The notes under the pieces: model-generated
The model's database searches: none
What the model was told of the DNA's origin: nothing
What the model saw: the letters and a program-made list of their open reading frames with translations, nothing else
Made by a program: the position numbers and the translations under genes
Shown here: positions 45,846-55,573 of the stretch, piece by piece
How positions within the stretch are numbered: position 1 is the first letter of the stretch
How the letters are laid out: each line of letters begins with the position of its first letter
From: JBQKLI01 sp012798975
GTDB lineage: Bacteria > Bacillota > Clostridia > Tissierellales > Peptoniphilaceae
NCBI RefSeq assembly: GCF_052116305.1
Contig: NZ_JBQKLI010000002.1
Coordinates: 124,001-188,000, forward strand
DNA: 64,000 nucleotides
Direction: 5' to 3'

Positions 45846-46340
45846 CTAATCTAAAATAAAGCGATTATAAGCTATCCTTTTTCCTGTGTTTGTTTTAAAG
45901 TTTTCATCTATACACTTTTTTATCTTTTCCTGTTCTTTTTCTTTATCCATAACCGTTAAATTTTCAAGCAAATCAGCTTCCCATTGTATTTGAAAATCAA
46001 GTCCATCAATTTTAGATGGAGTATGATGGTTGCCTATTATAAAGCATATTCTATCAATATTTTTGTTATAGCCTACCTTTTTTAATATTTCTTTCGCTAC
46101 TTCTGGTCCTTCCTTTTCTTGATAGACACCATCAATAGAATCGTATTTTTTTTGTGCTTCAACCGCACCAATATCATGTAGTATAGCAATAATACTGATG
46201 AATTCTTTTTCTTCCTCTCCGATATTTTCTCCTTTCATTATATCTTCTGCATTTTTCAAAACTTTGAGAGTATGCTCTATGCCAAAAGGAATTTCTTTGA
46301 ATACTTCTTTCATCTCTATAATAATTTTTTCTTTAAACAT
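45846..46340 (-). CDS. HD domain phosphohydrolase
   Basis: 164 aa. HD residues: H22 in IEHTLKVLKN, the HDIGAVEAQKK pair, then a GNHHTPS segment. Metal-dependent hydrolase of nucleotides or nucleic acid; substrate unknown. GGAGG precedes the ATG. Looks intact, part of the cargo gene cluster with the P-loop kinase. Confidence 0.8.
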   Translation of the reverse strand: MFKEKIIIEMKEVFKEIPFGIEHTLKVLKNAEDIMKGENIGEEEKEFISIIAILHDIGAVEAQKKYDSIDGVYQEKEGPEVAKEILKKVGYNKNIDRICFIIGNHHTPSKIDGLDFQIQWEADLLENLTVMDKEKEQEKIKKCIDENFKTNTGKRIAYNRFILD

Positions 46341-46385
46341 AAATTACCTCCATTTATACCTTATAGGTGTTTTAGTTCTATCTAT

Positions 46386-46500
46386 CCACTTTTTTGTTCG
46401 CCGATACAATCAGCATCATGGGACGGCGCATTTCATCCTGCATCGCTGGAATATTCATCATGTTTTCCTGCGGTTGTAGAACCACAATCTGATTTATTAT
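46386..46500 (-). pseudogene. short coding scrap of unknown origin
   Basis: The minus strand reads MMNIPAMQDEMRRPMMLIVSANKKVDR-stop. Coding-like composition but no family recognised; probably the tail of a lost gene between the HD hydrolase and the recombinase chimera. Confidence 0.3.
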
Positions 46501-46513
46501 AAAACCATTTATA

Positions 46514-47167
46514 TCAACCAAAATATCCAATTGTATGCCAAAGTTGCTTTATGTATTGGAAAACCTCTGATTGACTCCCAATATCATTCCATTTTTCCGG
46601 GTTATGTTCACTATCTTGAGGTGCTTTCCCCAGAAGGGCAGCGTTCATAACGCCTTGATTATTACCCCAAATAGTATCAATCTTCTTGGCCAATAGCGGA
46701 ATCATTGGACCGCGAAATAGATCGCCTATTTCTTCAAGCTTAATCTGTCTCTTTGGAATCCATTTAAGTTTTATCCCATACCTATGACACAACTCATTAG
46801 CTTTTTCTTCAAATGTTGTTTTCTGATAAGATTCATCCATATAAAAGCTATCTACATCATCTAAAAGATGAACATCTCCATGAATGTGCGTTTCAATGCA
46901 ATAATCAAGATTTCTTCCTATCTGGCTTATATGCTTACTACAGCACCAAGCAATGTACTTTCTTCTTCCAGATGAATGAATCCGTCTTTTAAAGGTACTG
47001 CCACATTCCGAGCAAATAATCTTACCGGAAAAAGAATATCGGTTTAGATATTTACTGTTGCGCTTTTCGATTCCTTTTTCCTTTGCCCTCTGATTGAGAA
47101 TAGCTTCCACAGCTTCAAAATCTTCATGGCTGATAATTGCCTCATGATGATTTTCTACTAGATACAT
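46514..47167 (-). pseudogene. chimera: serine recombinase zinc-ribbon part fused to DUF3626 tail
   Basis: 217 codons with two unrelated halves. Residues 1-80 are a large serine recombinase: VENHHEAIISHEDFEAVEAIL then FSGKIICSECGSTFKRRIHSSG (zinc ribbon). From about residue 82 on (YCIETHIHGDVHLLDDVDSFYMDESYQ ... GIKLKWIPKRQI ... FRGPMIPLLAKKID) it matches the C-terminal part of DUF3626 proteins. The join is in frame. The recombinase catalytic domain is missing; an ISL3 fragment truncates it at 47167-47181. A deletion product, not a designed fusion. Confidence 0.7.
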
Positions 47168-47180
47168 ATTTTTCTCACCG

Positions 47181-47783
47181 TACGCGTGCCTTTAATAAAC
47201 AACGAATTCAAGCAATGAATCAGCTGAAGAAAAGCAATCCACAAGCTCAAAAAGACTATCGAAAGTTGAAAAAGTATTGGCGAACACTCCTGAAGAAAAA
47301 TGCGAAGTTAAACTACACCTCCTTCAAGCAATTCCCCCTCTTTCAAAGGAGATACTTAACAGAATCTGAGGTGTTAGATTACCTTCTTTCTATAGATGAC
47401 CAACTACGACAAAGCTATGAGGTCTATCAAGAACTGTTGGCTGCTTTTGATGCAAAAGATTCCAACGAGTTCTTTGACTTGATTGAATCATTACCACATT
47501 CCTTGAACGATGAATTTAAAAAAGCGATTCGTTACCTAAGAAAACAGAAAGAAGCCATCACAAACTCCTTAAAATATCCCTATTCAAACGGAAAACTAGA
47601 GGGCAAGAATAATCTTATTAAAGTAATCAATAGAATAGCTTTTGGATTCCGGACTTTCCGTCACCTTCGGATGAGAGTTTTAATTCAACAAGATATCTGC
47701 CAGATTATTTAGAAAAAAAAAGAAAACGCCGAAGCGTTTTCCTTAAGCGATTTAACGGTAACAACACTATTTGACTTAGAACC
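47181..47783 (+). mobile_element. ISL3-family element, 5'-truncated copy
   Basis: Matches the right 600 bp of the ISL3 copy at 57565-59073, including the right terminal repeat (ACAACACTATTTGACTTAG). The left two thirds are missing. Confidence 0.8.
47182..47712 (+). pseudogene. ISL3-family transposase, C-terminal part
   Basis: About 175 residues from TRAFNKQRIQAMNQLKK to a proper C-terminus (YSNGKLEGKNNLIKVINRIA then FGFRTFRHLRMRVL). The catalytic Glu region is present, but the first 260 residues with both catalytic Asp are gone. Confidence 0.85.
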
Positions 47784-47810
47784 ATTTTTTGTATTGCTCG
47801 TTTTTTTAAA

Positions 47811-48010
47811 ATTTCCGAAAAACCTGCCTTTCGGACGTCGTTTATTTGAGAGAGGTTAGGACAGAAGTGTTTAACTCCGAGAAATAAGAAGAAATGAACG
47901 AAAATTGCTTTTCAAATTTTCGTTCATTTCGGCTTATTTAAGAAGGAGTTGCTTCTGCTCCCGTCGTTTATTCGAGAGTCTGTAACAAACCTGGTTTTTA
48001 GATTTGTCCC
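47811..48010. repeat. approximately 200 bp Enterococcus-type intergenic repeat, copy 1
   Basis: Closely similar to 56682-56889 in the same orientation. Contains a 15-16 bp stem (GAAATGAACGAAAATT with AATTTTCGTTCATTTC) nested in AATAAG/CTTATT. The two copies bracket the maltose locus. Confidence 0.75.
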
Positions 48011-48045
48011 ATATTCTTATTGTGACAATATTCCTTCGTTTCTCT

Positions 48046-48870
48046 TCACTCCAACGTGACTGCTACCCCATAATGATCACTGACAATCGGGCCATTTTCC
48101 CCGTCAAAAATACGTTGATAACTTGTAACAAAGCAATCTTGTGGTACATAAATATAGTCGATACGTAGCCCCTCTTTATTGTTTTCCCAGCCATCGATTC
48201 TCTTTTCGATCGTTGCTTCAGCTTGTTTTTTTTGCGCGATTCGATAAGCATCACGAATAGGCAACTGACTTTTTGCCACTAAATCGTACCCGCTGCCTTC
48301 AGCAGGATTGTTGAAATCCCCTAATAGATACAGTGGTGTTGTAAGAGGCGCTAAACTTGCTTCTAATTCTTTCCACTCAAATGCAAATCCGCTTTTTTCA
48401 TCTGCCCACCAAGAAAAATGACAGCTTGCTACAGTAATACATTGTGTTTTGACAGAGGTTTGACCTACTAATATTTTTCGAGTATGGTAATCCTCTTTTT
48501 CTTTTGTTTCGGAGACTAGGTGCGTTTGACTAGTTAGTGGTTGTTTGGAAAGAAGCGCATTGCCTTCCTCATAGATAGCATAGCCGATATGACTCATTTC
48601 CCAACTCCAATAGTAAGTTTCACCTTGTTCTGCTAAGAGCTGGATCAAGCAATAGGCAAAGTTATCCGAGCGGACAGGCGTTTGTTCCTGCACCTGACTA
48701 AAATTCTTCAGCTGCTCACTGGTTAGTCGTTTTGCGTCCATCGTTTGATTGACTTCTTGCAATGCGATCACATCATATTGTTCATGACAGATTTTTTGAG
48801 CGATCTGTTTTAATTTTTCTTGTGGTTCCTCTTCTAACCAGCTATGCGTATTCAACGTCATTATTTTCAT
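48046..48870 (-). CDS. mapP: maltose 6'-phosphate phosphatase MapP
   Basis: About 274 aa, endonuclease/exonuclease/phosphatase fold. Motifs: MTLNTHSW, VIALQEVNQTM (metal Glu), YLLGDFNNPAEGSGYD and the C-terminal IVSDHYGVAVTLE (catalytic Asp-His). In Enterococcus faecalis the homologous gene next to malT encodes MapP, which dephosphorylates maltose 6'-phosphate to maltose; gene order here is the same. The ATG at 48870 follows AAGGAG; the upstream open frame is not used. Confidence 0.88.
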   Translation of the reverse strand: MKIMTLNTHSWLEEEPQEKLKQIAQKICHEQYDVIALQEVNQTMDAKRLTSEQLKNFSQVQEQTPVRSDNFAYCLIQLLAEQGETYYWSWEMSHIGYAIYEEGNALLSKQPLTSQTHLVSETKEKEDYHTRKILVGQTSVKTQCITVASCHFSWWADEKSGFAFEWKELEASLAPLTTPLYLLGDFNNPAEGSGYDLVAKSQLPIRDAYRIAQKKQAEATIEKRIDGWENNKEGLRIDYIYVPQDCFVTSYQRIFDGENGPIVSDHYGVAVTLE

Positions 48871-48955
48871 ATAATTCTCCTTCTTAATGGGATGGGTCGA
48901 AACATTGCTCCCACCTTCTGGATCCATATAGGTAAAGACCCCAAAGTAGTTTATT

Positions 48956-49014
48956 CAAAAAATAAGCCAATAATCCCTGAAATAGGAAAAGCAATTTCGG
49001 GATTATCGGCTTAC
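48956..49014 (-). terminator. strong hairpin between malT and mapP
   Basis: AAGCC-ATAATCCC pairs with GGGATTAT-GGCTT over a 20-base loop, followed on the minus strand by T6. It should reduce mapP transcription relative to malT. Confidence 0.75.
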
Positions 49015-49082
49015 TTCTAGGAGTTTCACACATCGAACACATTCTTTCGATATGAAATACACACATGAACTTCTGTGATTCT

Positions 49083-51245
49083 TTACAAGTTTATTTTCCC
49101 GATCACTGTTCCTCGTTCAGTGTCTCCTAATTTATTGATGGTCAGCCCATTGACTTTGTCATCTGTAAAGACTACTATGATCGTCGTTTCTTTCCCTTCG
49201 TTCTTGATTGCATCTAGATTCATCTGAGCAATCGTTGTTCCTGCTACTACTTCTTGGCCTTCAGAAACTAAGATCTCAAACGCTGGCTGGCTCATCTGAA
49301 CAGTATCCAGTCCCATATGGATCAAAACTTCTGCTCCTTCTGCTGTTTGCATGCCAATTGCATGCTTGGTTGGGAAGACACTCACGATTTTACCAGAAAG
49401 TGGTGCCGTCACTTCTCCAGTGGCAGGAATGACAGCAAAGCCATCACCCATCATCTTTTGTGAAAAGACTGGATCATTCACATCTGTTAAAGCAATTACC
49501 TCACCAGTTGCTACAGTGAATAATTCTTTTTCGATACCTAAAACATGTTTCTCTTCATTCTTCTCATTTTTATTTGTTGCCTCAACTGTTGGCTCTGGAA
49601 TATCAGCGCATGATTGTAGTAAATCTTCAATATCCGATTTCAACACATCCGCTTTTGGTCCATACACGGCTTGCACACCTTTGTCCTTAACGATCAAGCC
49701 CATCGCTCCAGCACGTTTCCATTCTTCTTCTGAACCGACTTTCCCAGGATCCTCGACGCTGACACGTAAACGAGTCATACAAGCATCTACATCCTTGATG
49801 TTTTCTTTTCCACCTAACAAATGGATGATCTTAATGATTTGTTGATCTGCATTAGTTGCAGAACCTGACGGCGTTTCTTCACTGTCGTTATCATAGTTCC
49901 CATTACGTCCTGGTGTAGCATAATTGAATTTTTTGATCAAAAAGTTTGCCACAAAATACGTCAATACTCCAAATAATATGACACAGATAACAAAATTGAG
50001 CAAGTCGATACCTAATCCTGCTTTGATCGCTAATGGTGTACGTGTCAATAGTTCAATGTTCCCAAATGAATGGACACGTAAAGGTAGAATATCTGCCATT
50101 GCAAAAGCTGCCCCTTGGATCACAGAATAAACAATGTAAAGAGGTACAGCTGCAAACATGAACATGAACTCTAATGGTTCGGTTACACCTGTTAAGAAAA
50201 CTGCAAGTGCTGCTGAAAAATACATTGATTTATATTTAGACTTTTTGTCTGGATCAACATTACGGTACATCGCTAGTGCTAATCCCATCAAGATACCGGA
50301 AGCACCAATCATTTGTCCCACTTTAAAACGAGCAGGTGTCCAGTTCGTCAATACGAATTCATATTGCGACATGTCGCCGGCGCCTTTCAAGTTGACCAAA
50401 TCAGTCGCCCACGCCAACCATAAAGGATCTTGTCCAAATACTTGTGTTCCCGCTTGCGCACCAGATAATATCTCATAGGTACCACCCAGCTGCGTATAAT
50501 TGATTGGGATCGTCAACATGTGATGTAAGCCAAATGGTAACAATAGACGTTCCAATGTACCATATAGGAATGGTGCTAAAAACGGAGCGTTTTCTTTTGA
50601 CTCTGCAATCCACAATCCAAAGTTATTGATCCCTGCTTGGACATTCGGCCATACAATAGCAAGAATCAATGCAACAATCGTTGACCACAAAATAACCACA
50701 AAAGGAACAAATCTTTTTCCATTAAAGAACGATAATGCGTCAGGTAATTTACGATAATTGTAATATTTATTATAGGCCATCGCCCCAACGAACCCTGCAA
50801 TAATCCCAACAAATACCCCCATATTTAGTGCTGGTGCTTCTAATACACTGGTAAAGAACCCTTTAACCATGATTTTCGTGCCAAACAAGGTATGCGTAAA
50901 TGCGTCTTCATTTACCAACATCTCATTAGTCACACCAAGAATTGCTCCTGTGATCCGATTGATCAATATAAATGAGATCCCCGCAGCGAATGCTCCCCCT
51001 GCTCGTTCTTTTGCCCAACTACCACCTATCGCTAGTGCAAATAAAAGATGTAAATTTCCGATAATTGCCCAACCAATATTTTCGATCACGCCACCCGTTG
51101 TAACTAAAGGTGCAAGATCAGGATTGATCAACGGAATCGATTTACCGATACTGATCATCAAACCTGCCGCTGGCATAACTGCCACAACGACCATTAAAGC
51201 CTTTCCAAATTTTTGCCAAAACTCAAAGCTAAATATTTTTTTCAT
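49083..51245 (-). CDS. malT: maltose PTS transporter EIICBA MalT
   Basis: 720 aa, domains EIIC-EIIB-EIIA. EIIC (residues about 10-430) has ten or so helices of the glucose/maltose PTS family. EIIB has its phospho-Cys in DVDACMTRLRVSVED. EIIA has the active His in VLIHMGLDTVQ. It imports maltose (in E. faecalis also trehalose-like sugars) as maltose 6'-phosphate. The ATG at 51245 follows AAGGAG; the TTG at 51266 is not preferred. Divergent from malP. Confidence 0.93.
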   Translation of the reverse strand: MKKIFSFEFWQKFGKALMVVVAVMPAAGLMISIGKSIPLINPDLAPLVTTGGVIENIGWAIIGNLHLLFALAIGGSWAKERAGGAFAAGISFILINRITGAILGVTNEMLVNEDAFTHTLFGTKIMVKGFFTSVLEAPALNMGVFVGIIAGFVGAMAYNKYYNYRKLPDALSFFNGKRFVPFVVILWSTIVALILAIVWPNVQAGINNFGLWIAESKENAPFLAPFLYGTLERLLLPFGLHHMLTIPINYTQLGGTYEILSGAQAGTQVFGQDPLWLAWATDLVNLKGAGDMSQYEFVLTNWTPARFKVGQMIGASGILMGLALAMYRNVDPDKKSKYKSMYFSAALAVFLTGVTEPLEFMFMFAAVPLYIVYSVIQGAAFAMADILPLRVHSFGNIELLTRTPLAIKAGLGIDLLNFVICVILFGVLTYFVANFLIKKFNYATPGRNGNYDNDSEETPSGSATNADQQIIKIIHLLGGKENIKDVDACMTRLRVSVEDPGKVGSEEEWKRAGAMGLIVKDKGVQAVYGPKADVLKSDIEDLLQSCADIPEPTVEATNKNEKNEEKHVLGIEKELFTVATGEVIALTDVNDPVFSQKMMGDGFAVIPATGEVTAPLSGKIVSVFPTKHAIGMQTAEGAEVLIHMGLDTVQMSQPAFEILVSEGQEVVAGTTIAQMNLDAIKNEGKETTIIVVFTDDKVNGLTINKLGDTERGTVIGKINL

Positions 51246-51260
51246 TTCCTCGTCTCCTTT

Positions 51261-51313
51261 GTGCAATCGGTTTCGTTGTTAGTTATTATAGCGTGTGTTT
51301 CTTTTTTTGTAAA
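51261..51313 (-). promoter_or_regulatory. malT promoter and MalR operator
   Basis: On the minus strand TTTACA (51308-51313), 17 bp, TATAAT (51285-51290). Just downstream, 51261-51278 has GCAATCGGTTTCGT, an imperfect LacI-type palindrome, placed to block the transcript start. Confidence 0.75.
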
Positions 51314-51461
51314 TGCTTTTTTTCGTATTTTTATGCTTTTTCTGTAAGAACCCAATCGTTCTCTATACATTATTTCTGTTCATATTAAAGTAGTAAATAT
51401 TGATACAATCGTTTTTTTTTTGTTTTTTCATCCACTTCAAAATTTAATTTCACTTTTCTAG

Positions 51462-51491
51462 TTGACTTACGCAATCGGTTGCGTTTATTAT
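51462..51491 (+). promoter_or_regulatory. malP promoter and MalR operator
   Basis: TTGACT (51462-51467) and TATTAT (51486-51491), 18 bp apart. The spacer is filled by ACGCAATCGGTTGCGT (51469-51484), a LacI-family operator with the central CG, so MalR binding would shut the promoter. Confidence 0.8.
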
Positions 51492-51525
51492 GGACGTATA
51501 AACGACAACGTCTAGGAGGAGAACA

Positions 51526-53820
51526 ATGAAACAAATTAAACGGTTATTTCAGATCGACCCTTGGAAAATCAGCACGAATAAATTAGATAAAGAAAATTTA
51601 CGCTTGCAAGAATCATTGACCAGTATCGGTAACGGATATATGGGTATGCGCGGAAATTTTGAAGAAGCATATTCTGGTGATCATCACCAAGGAACCTATT
51701 TAGCAGGTGTTTGGTACCCTGACAAAACACGTGTTGGCTGGTGGAAAAACGGCTATCCTGAATATTTTGGAAAAGTAATCAATGCAGTCGATTTTATCGC
51801 TATGGATCTTTTTATCGATGATCAGCTGATTGATCTAGCTACACTTACTACTGAAGATTTTTATTGGGAATTAAACATGAAAAACGGTGTTTTGACACGT
51901 AGTTATACAGTCACTACCCCATCAAACAAAGTTCGTCTTTCATTCGAGCGCTTTTTAAGTATTGTCAAAAATGAAGCCGCTTATATTCGCTTAACCATTG
52001 AAATGTTGGAAGGAAATGGAACTGTAAAAGTTATTTCTAAGCTAGATGGCAATGTCCAAAACGAAGACAGCAATTACGATGAATACTTTTGGAATGACAT
52101 CGATCATGGCGTCAAGGAAGAAATAGCGTACTTAACGACTAAAACGATCCCGAATAATTTTGAGATCGAACAATTTACAGTGACCGCTGGGATGCGCCAC
52201 TACGTTGATGGAAAATTATATACGCCAAGCTACCAAGAGGGCACCTTAGCAATCGAAGGTTCATTCACCTTTGACTTAAATGAAAATGAAACACTTCTTA
52301 TCGACAAAGAAGTATTGATTTTCACAAGCCGAGATATCCCTGAAGCGCAACAAGCGACACATCTCTTTAAAGAATTCAACGAATTGAACGTTCACTATCC
52401 CCAAGCAAAAGAGGAGCAAACAGCCGCTTGGTCTAAACGATGGGAATTGGCAGATGTAGTCATTGAAGGAGACGATGAAGCACAACAAGGAATCCGTTTC
52501 AACCTCTTCCAGCTATTTTCTACTTATTATGGCGAAGATGAACGTTTGAATATTGGACCAAAAGGCTTCACTGGCGAAAAATATGGTGGTGCAACTTACT
52601 GGGATACTGAAGCCTATGCAGTGCCTCTGTACCTCGCTTTAGCGAAACCTGAAGTCACTAAGAATCTCTTGAAGTACCGCCATAACCAATTGCCACAAGC
52701 AATCCATAATGCACAACAGCAAGGGCTAAAGGGCGCGTTATATCCAATGGTCACTTTCACAGGTGTCGAATGCCACAATGAATGGGAAATCACCTTTGAA
52801 GAAATCCATCGAAATGGCGCAATTGCCTACGCTATTTATAATTATACTAACTACACTGGCGACATCGACTATTTAAAAAATGAAGGTTTAGAAGTCTTAG
52901 CAGAAATCGCTCGCTTTTGGGCAGACCGAGTCCATTTTTCTAAACGAAACAATCAATATATGATCCACGGGGTTACAGGACCGAACGAATATGAGAATAA
53001 TATCAACAACAATTGGTACACGAATACGATTGCTTGTTGGGTACTACGTTACACACGAGAAAATTATTTGAAGTTCAAAGAAGAGAGCACTGCTAAAATC
53101 AGCGACGATGAATTGGCACATTGGCAAGAAATTGCTGAAAATATGTACTTCCCAGTAGATGAAGAATTAGGGATTTTTGTTCAACACGATACTTTCTTAG
53201 ACAAAGATCTCAAACCAGTAGCGGAACTATCCGCAAGTGAATTGCCATTGAATCAGCATTGGTCATGGGACAAGATCCTTCGTTCTTGCTTCATTAAACA
53301 AGCAGACGTTTTACAAGGTATCTACTTCTTCAATGATTCATTTACAAAAGAAGAAAAACAACGCAACTTTGATTTTTACGAGCCAATGACTGTCCATGAG
53401 TCTTCCCTATCTCCTAGTATCCATGCTATTTTAGCTGCTGAACTAGGCATGGAAGACAAAGCCGTTGAAATGTATCAACGCACTGCTCGTTTAGATTTAG
53501 ATAACTATAACAATGATACAGAGGATGGCTTACACATCACTTCAATGACCGGAAGTTGGCTTGCTATCGTACAAGGATTCGCGCAAATGAAGACAGATCA
53601 TGAACAATTAAGATTTGCACCATTCTTACCTAAAACATGGTCTGCTTATTCATTCCATATCAATTATCGCGGCCGCTTGTTATTTGTCGCCGTTTCAAAT
53701 GAACAGGTAACATTGAACCTCTTATCTGGCGAAGCTTTACCGCTAGAAATCTACGAAAAAGCGTATGTGCTTACTGATCATTTGACTATTCCATTACGAG
53801 AAGGTGAAGCGAATGTTTAA
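51526..53820 (+). CDS. malP: maltose phosphorylase MalP (GH65)
   Basis: 764 aa. Converts maltose and phosphate to glucose and beta-glucose 1-phosphate. GH65 motifs: NGYMGMRGNFEE, ATYWDTEAYAVPLYLA, HNEWEITFEEIHRNGAIAYAI, and GPNEYENNINNNWYTN with the general-acid Glu; then LSPSIHAILAAELGM and DGLHITSMTGSW. Strong AGGAGGAGA site. First gene of malP-malB-malM-malR. Confidence 0.95.
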   Translation: MKQIKRLFQIDPWKISTNKLDKENLRLQESLTSIGNGYMGMRGNFEEAYSGDHHQGTYLAGVWYPDKTRVGWWKNGYPEYFGKVINAVDFIAMDLFIDDQLIDLATLTTEDFYWELNMKNGVLTRSYTVTTPSNKVRLSFERFLSIVKNEAAYIRLTIEMLEGNGTVKVISKLDGNVQNEDSNYDEYFWNDIDHGVKEEIAYLTTKTIPNNFEIEQFTVTAGMRHYVDGKLYTPSYQEGTLAIEGSFTFDLNENETLLIDKEVLIFTSRDIPEAQQATHLFKEFNELNVHYPQAKEEQTAAWSKRWELADVVIEGDDEAQQGIRFNLFQLFSTYYGEDERLNIGPKGFTGEKYGGATYWDTEAYAVPLYLALAKPEVTKNLLKYRHNQLPQAIHNAQQQGLKGALYPMVTFTGVECHNEWEITFEEIHRNGAIAYAIYNYTNYTGDIDYLKNEGLEVLAEIARFWADRVHFSKRNNQYMIHGVTGPNEYENNINNNWYTNTIACWVLRYTRENYLKFKEESTAKISDDELAHWQEIAENMYFPVDEELGIFVQHDTFLDKDLKPVAELSASELPLNQHWSWDKILRSCFIKQADVLQGIYFFNDSFTKEEKQRNFDFYEPMTVHESSLSPSIHAILAAELGMEDKAVEMYQRTARLDLDNYNNDTEDGLHITSMTGSWLAIVQGFAQMKTDHEQLRFAPFLPKTWSAYSFHINYRGRLLFVAVSNEQVTLNLLSGEALPLEIYEKAYVLTDHLTIPLREGEANV

Positions 53821-54478
53821 AGGTGTATTATTCGACTTAGATGGCGTTATTACAGATACCGCTGAATTCCATTACCTTGCTTGGAAAAAGCTAGGTGATG
53901 AGATCGGTATTCCCTTCGATCGGTCATTCAACGAACAATTGAAGGGTGTAAGCAGAGAAGATTCTCTGACTCTCCTTCTTGCTCATGGAAAAAAAGAAGA
54001 GCAATTCTCAAAAACAGAATTTCTCGAATTAGCGAAAAGAAAAAATGATTATTATCTTGAAATGATCCAATCGATCACACCAAAAGATGTTTTTCCAGGG
54101 ATTTTAGAATTATTAAAAGACTTACGGGCAAACAATATCAAGATTTCACTAGCATCTGCAAGCAAAAATGGCCCTTTCCTACTTGCCAAGATGGATTTAG
54201 AAAGCTGCTTTGACGCGATTGCTGATCCGGCAAAAGTCGCTAATGGAAAGCCTGAACCAGATATTTTTCTACTTGCTGCGAAAGAAATCGGTTTGACCCC
54301 TCGTGACTGCATCGGAATCGAGGATGCAAAAGCTGGAATCGCTGCGATCATTGCTAGTGGTGCGCAACCTATCGGCGTAGGACGTTCAGAAGATCTTGGG
54401 GAGGATATTCCAATCGTACCTGATACAGCTTCATTGACTTTCGATTACTTGAAAAAAACGTGGCAGCCAAATGCCTGA
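53813..54478 (+). CDS. malB: beta-phosphoglucomutase MalB (PgmB)
   Basis: 221 aa HAD-superfamily enzyme. Catalytic FDLDGVITDTAEFHYLAW (nucleophile and acid Asp), SLASASKNGP, KPEPDIFLLAA and GIEDAKAGIAAI. Turns beta-glucose 1-phosphate from MalP into glucose 6-phosphate. The ATG at 53813 is preferred over an upstream GTG; it overlaps the malP end. Confidence 0.93.
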   Translation: MFKGVLFDLDGVITDTAEFHYLAWKKLGDEIGIPFDRSFNEQLKGVSREDSLTLLLAHGKKEEQFSKTEFLELAKRKNDYYLEMIQSITPKDVFPGILELLKDLRANNIKISLASASKNGPFLLAKMDLESCFDAIADPAKVANGKPEPDIFLLAAKEIGLTPRDCIGIEDAKAGIAAIIASGAQPIGVGRSEDLGEDIPIVPDTASLTFDYLKKTWQPNA

Positions 54479-55505
54479 ACCTTCTATTTCAGTGACTCCT
54501 ATCCCCAACACTGAATTAAAAAAAATCACATTGAAGAACGATGAATTGACCGTCGTTCTTCTAAATTATGGCGCTAGACTTCACCAAATCTTTGCTCCAG
54601 ATAACAAAGGACATTTAGAAAACGTCTTACTTTCTTATGATGAACTTTCAGATGTTTTAACCGATGAAAGTTTCTTTGGAGCCACAGTCGGTCCCGTAGC
54701 AGGCAGAATCCGAAATGCTACATGGGGAAATCATCAACTTGAAAAAAACGCCGGCAACCACCATATCCACGGAGGAACAAATGGATGGTCTTTCCAATAT
54801 TGGGATGTCGAAGTGTTCAAAAATCCACAGTCGATCGGCGTTGTCTTTTATTTACAAGACACTTTTTCCGATTATCCTGGTCCTATCACAGCAACGATCA
54901 CGTATCAGCTAACTGCGAATAGCCTGGAAATGATCACAAAAACGAACAGTCCCGTCGAGACGATCTGCAATCCAACCAATCATGCCTATTTCAACCTTTC
55001 TGGGAATGGTAAATGTGACATTGATACACATGAACTGGCTGTCCAAGCAGAAAGTCTATTGGTATTAGATGAAGATAAACTACCAACAGGCGAACAAATC
55101 ACTCAAGCGGATTTACCGATCAATTTCAAGAAACCACATACAATCGAAGAAATTCTCAACGCTTATCCAGAAGGACTTGATGACGTTTTTGTTCTTACTA
55201 CACCGAAACGTTCAAAAAAGGTGCTGTGTCTTTCAGAAAAACAATCTGGACGCCAGTTGTCTATAGCAACAACAAATAGAAGTGTGGTATTATTTTCTAC
55301 GACTGGTTTTGAAGCTGATTTTATGATCAACGGGAAACATATGCATTCAAACTATGGTTTAGCCATCGAGCCACAAGAATTTCCGGATCTAGTCCATTTA
55401 CCTGAACTCGGTTCGATCGCTTTGTACCCTGGTCAAGAAAAGGTCAACCATACGACCTATCAGTTTACTATTTTACCGAATGAACAGATAGCAAATACTC
55501 AATAG
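54471..55505 (+). CDS. malM: aldose 1-epimerase (mutarotase) MalM
   Basis: 344 aa galactose-mutarotase family protein. Active-site motifs NHHIHGG and NPTNHAYFNLSG (the two catalytic His), GLDDVF, and the C-terminal GLAIEPQEFPD (catalytic Glu). Speeds interconversion of the glucose anomers released by MalP. Overlaps malB by eight bases. Confidence 0.92.
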   Translation: MPEPSISVTPIPNTELKKITLKNDELTVVLLNYGARLHQIFAPDNKGHLENVLLSYDELSDVLTDESFFGATVGPVAGRIRNATWGNHQLEKNAGNHHIHGGTNGWSFQYWDVEVFKNPQSIGVVFYLQDTFSDYPGPITATITYQLTANSLEMITKTNSPVETICNPTNHAYFNLSGNGKCDIDTHELAVQAESLLVLDEDKLPTGEQITQADLPINFKKPHTIEEILNAYPEGLDDVFVLTTPKRSKKVLCLSEKQSGRQLSIATTNRSVVLFSTTGFEADFMINGKHMHSNYGLAIEPQEFPDLVHLPELGSIALYPGQEKVNHTTYQFTILPNEQIANTQ

Positions 55506-55573
55506 TTGCTTGTTTTGATTACGAATAGCTCAGAAAAGAAGAGATTTTTATTTAGAAAAAAGGTGTTTAAATT

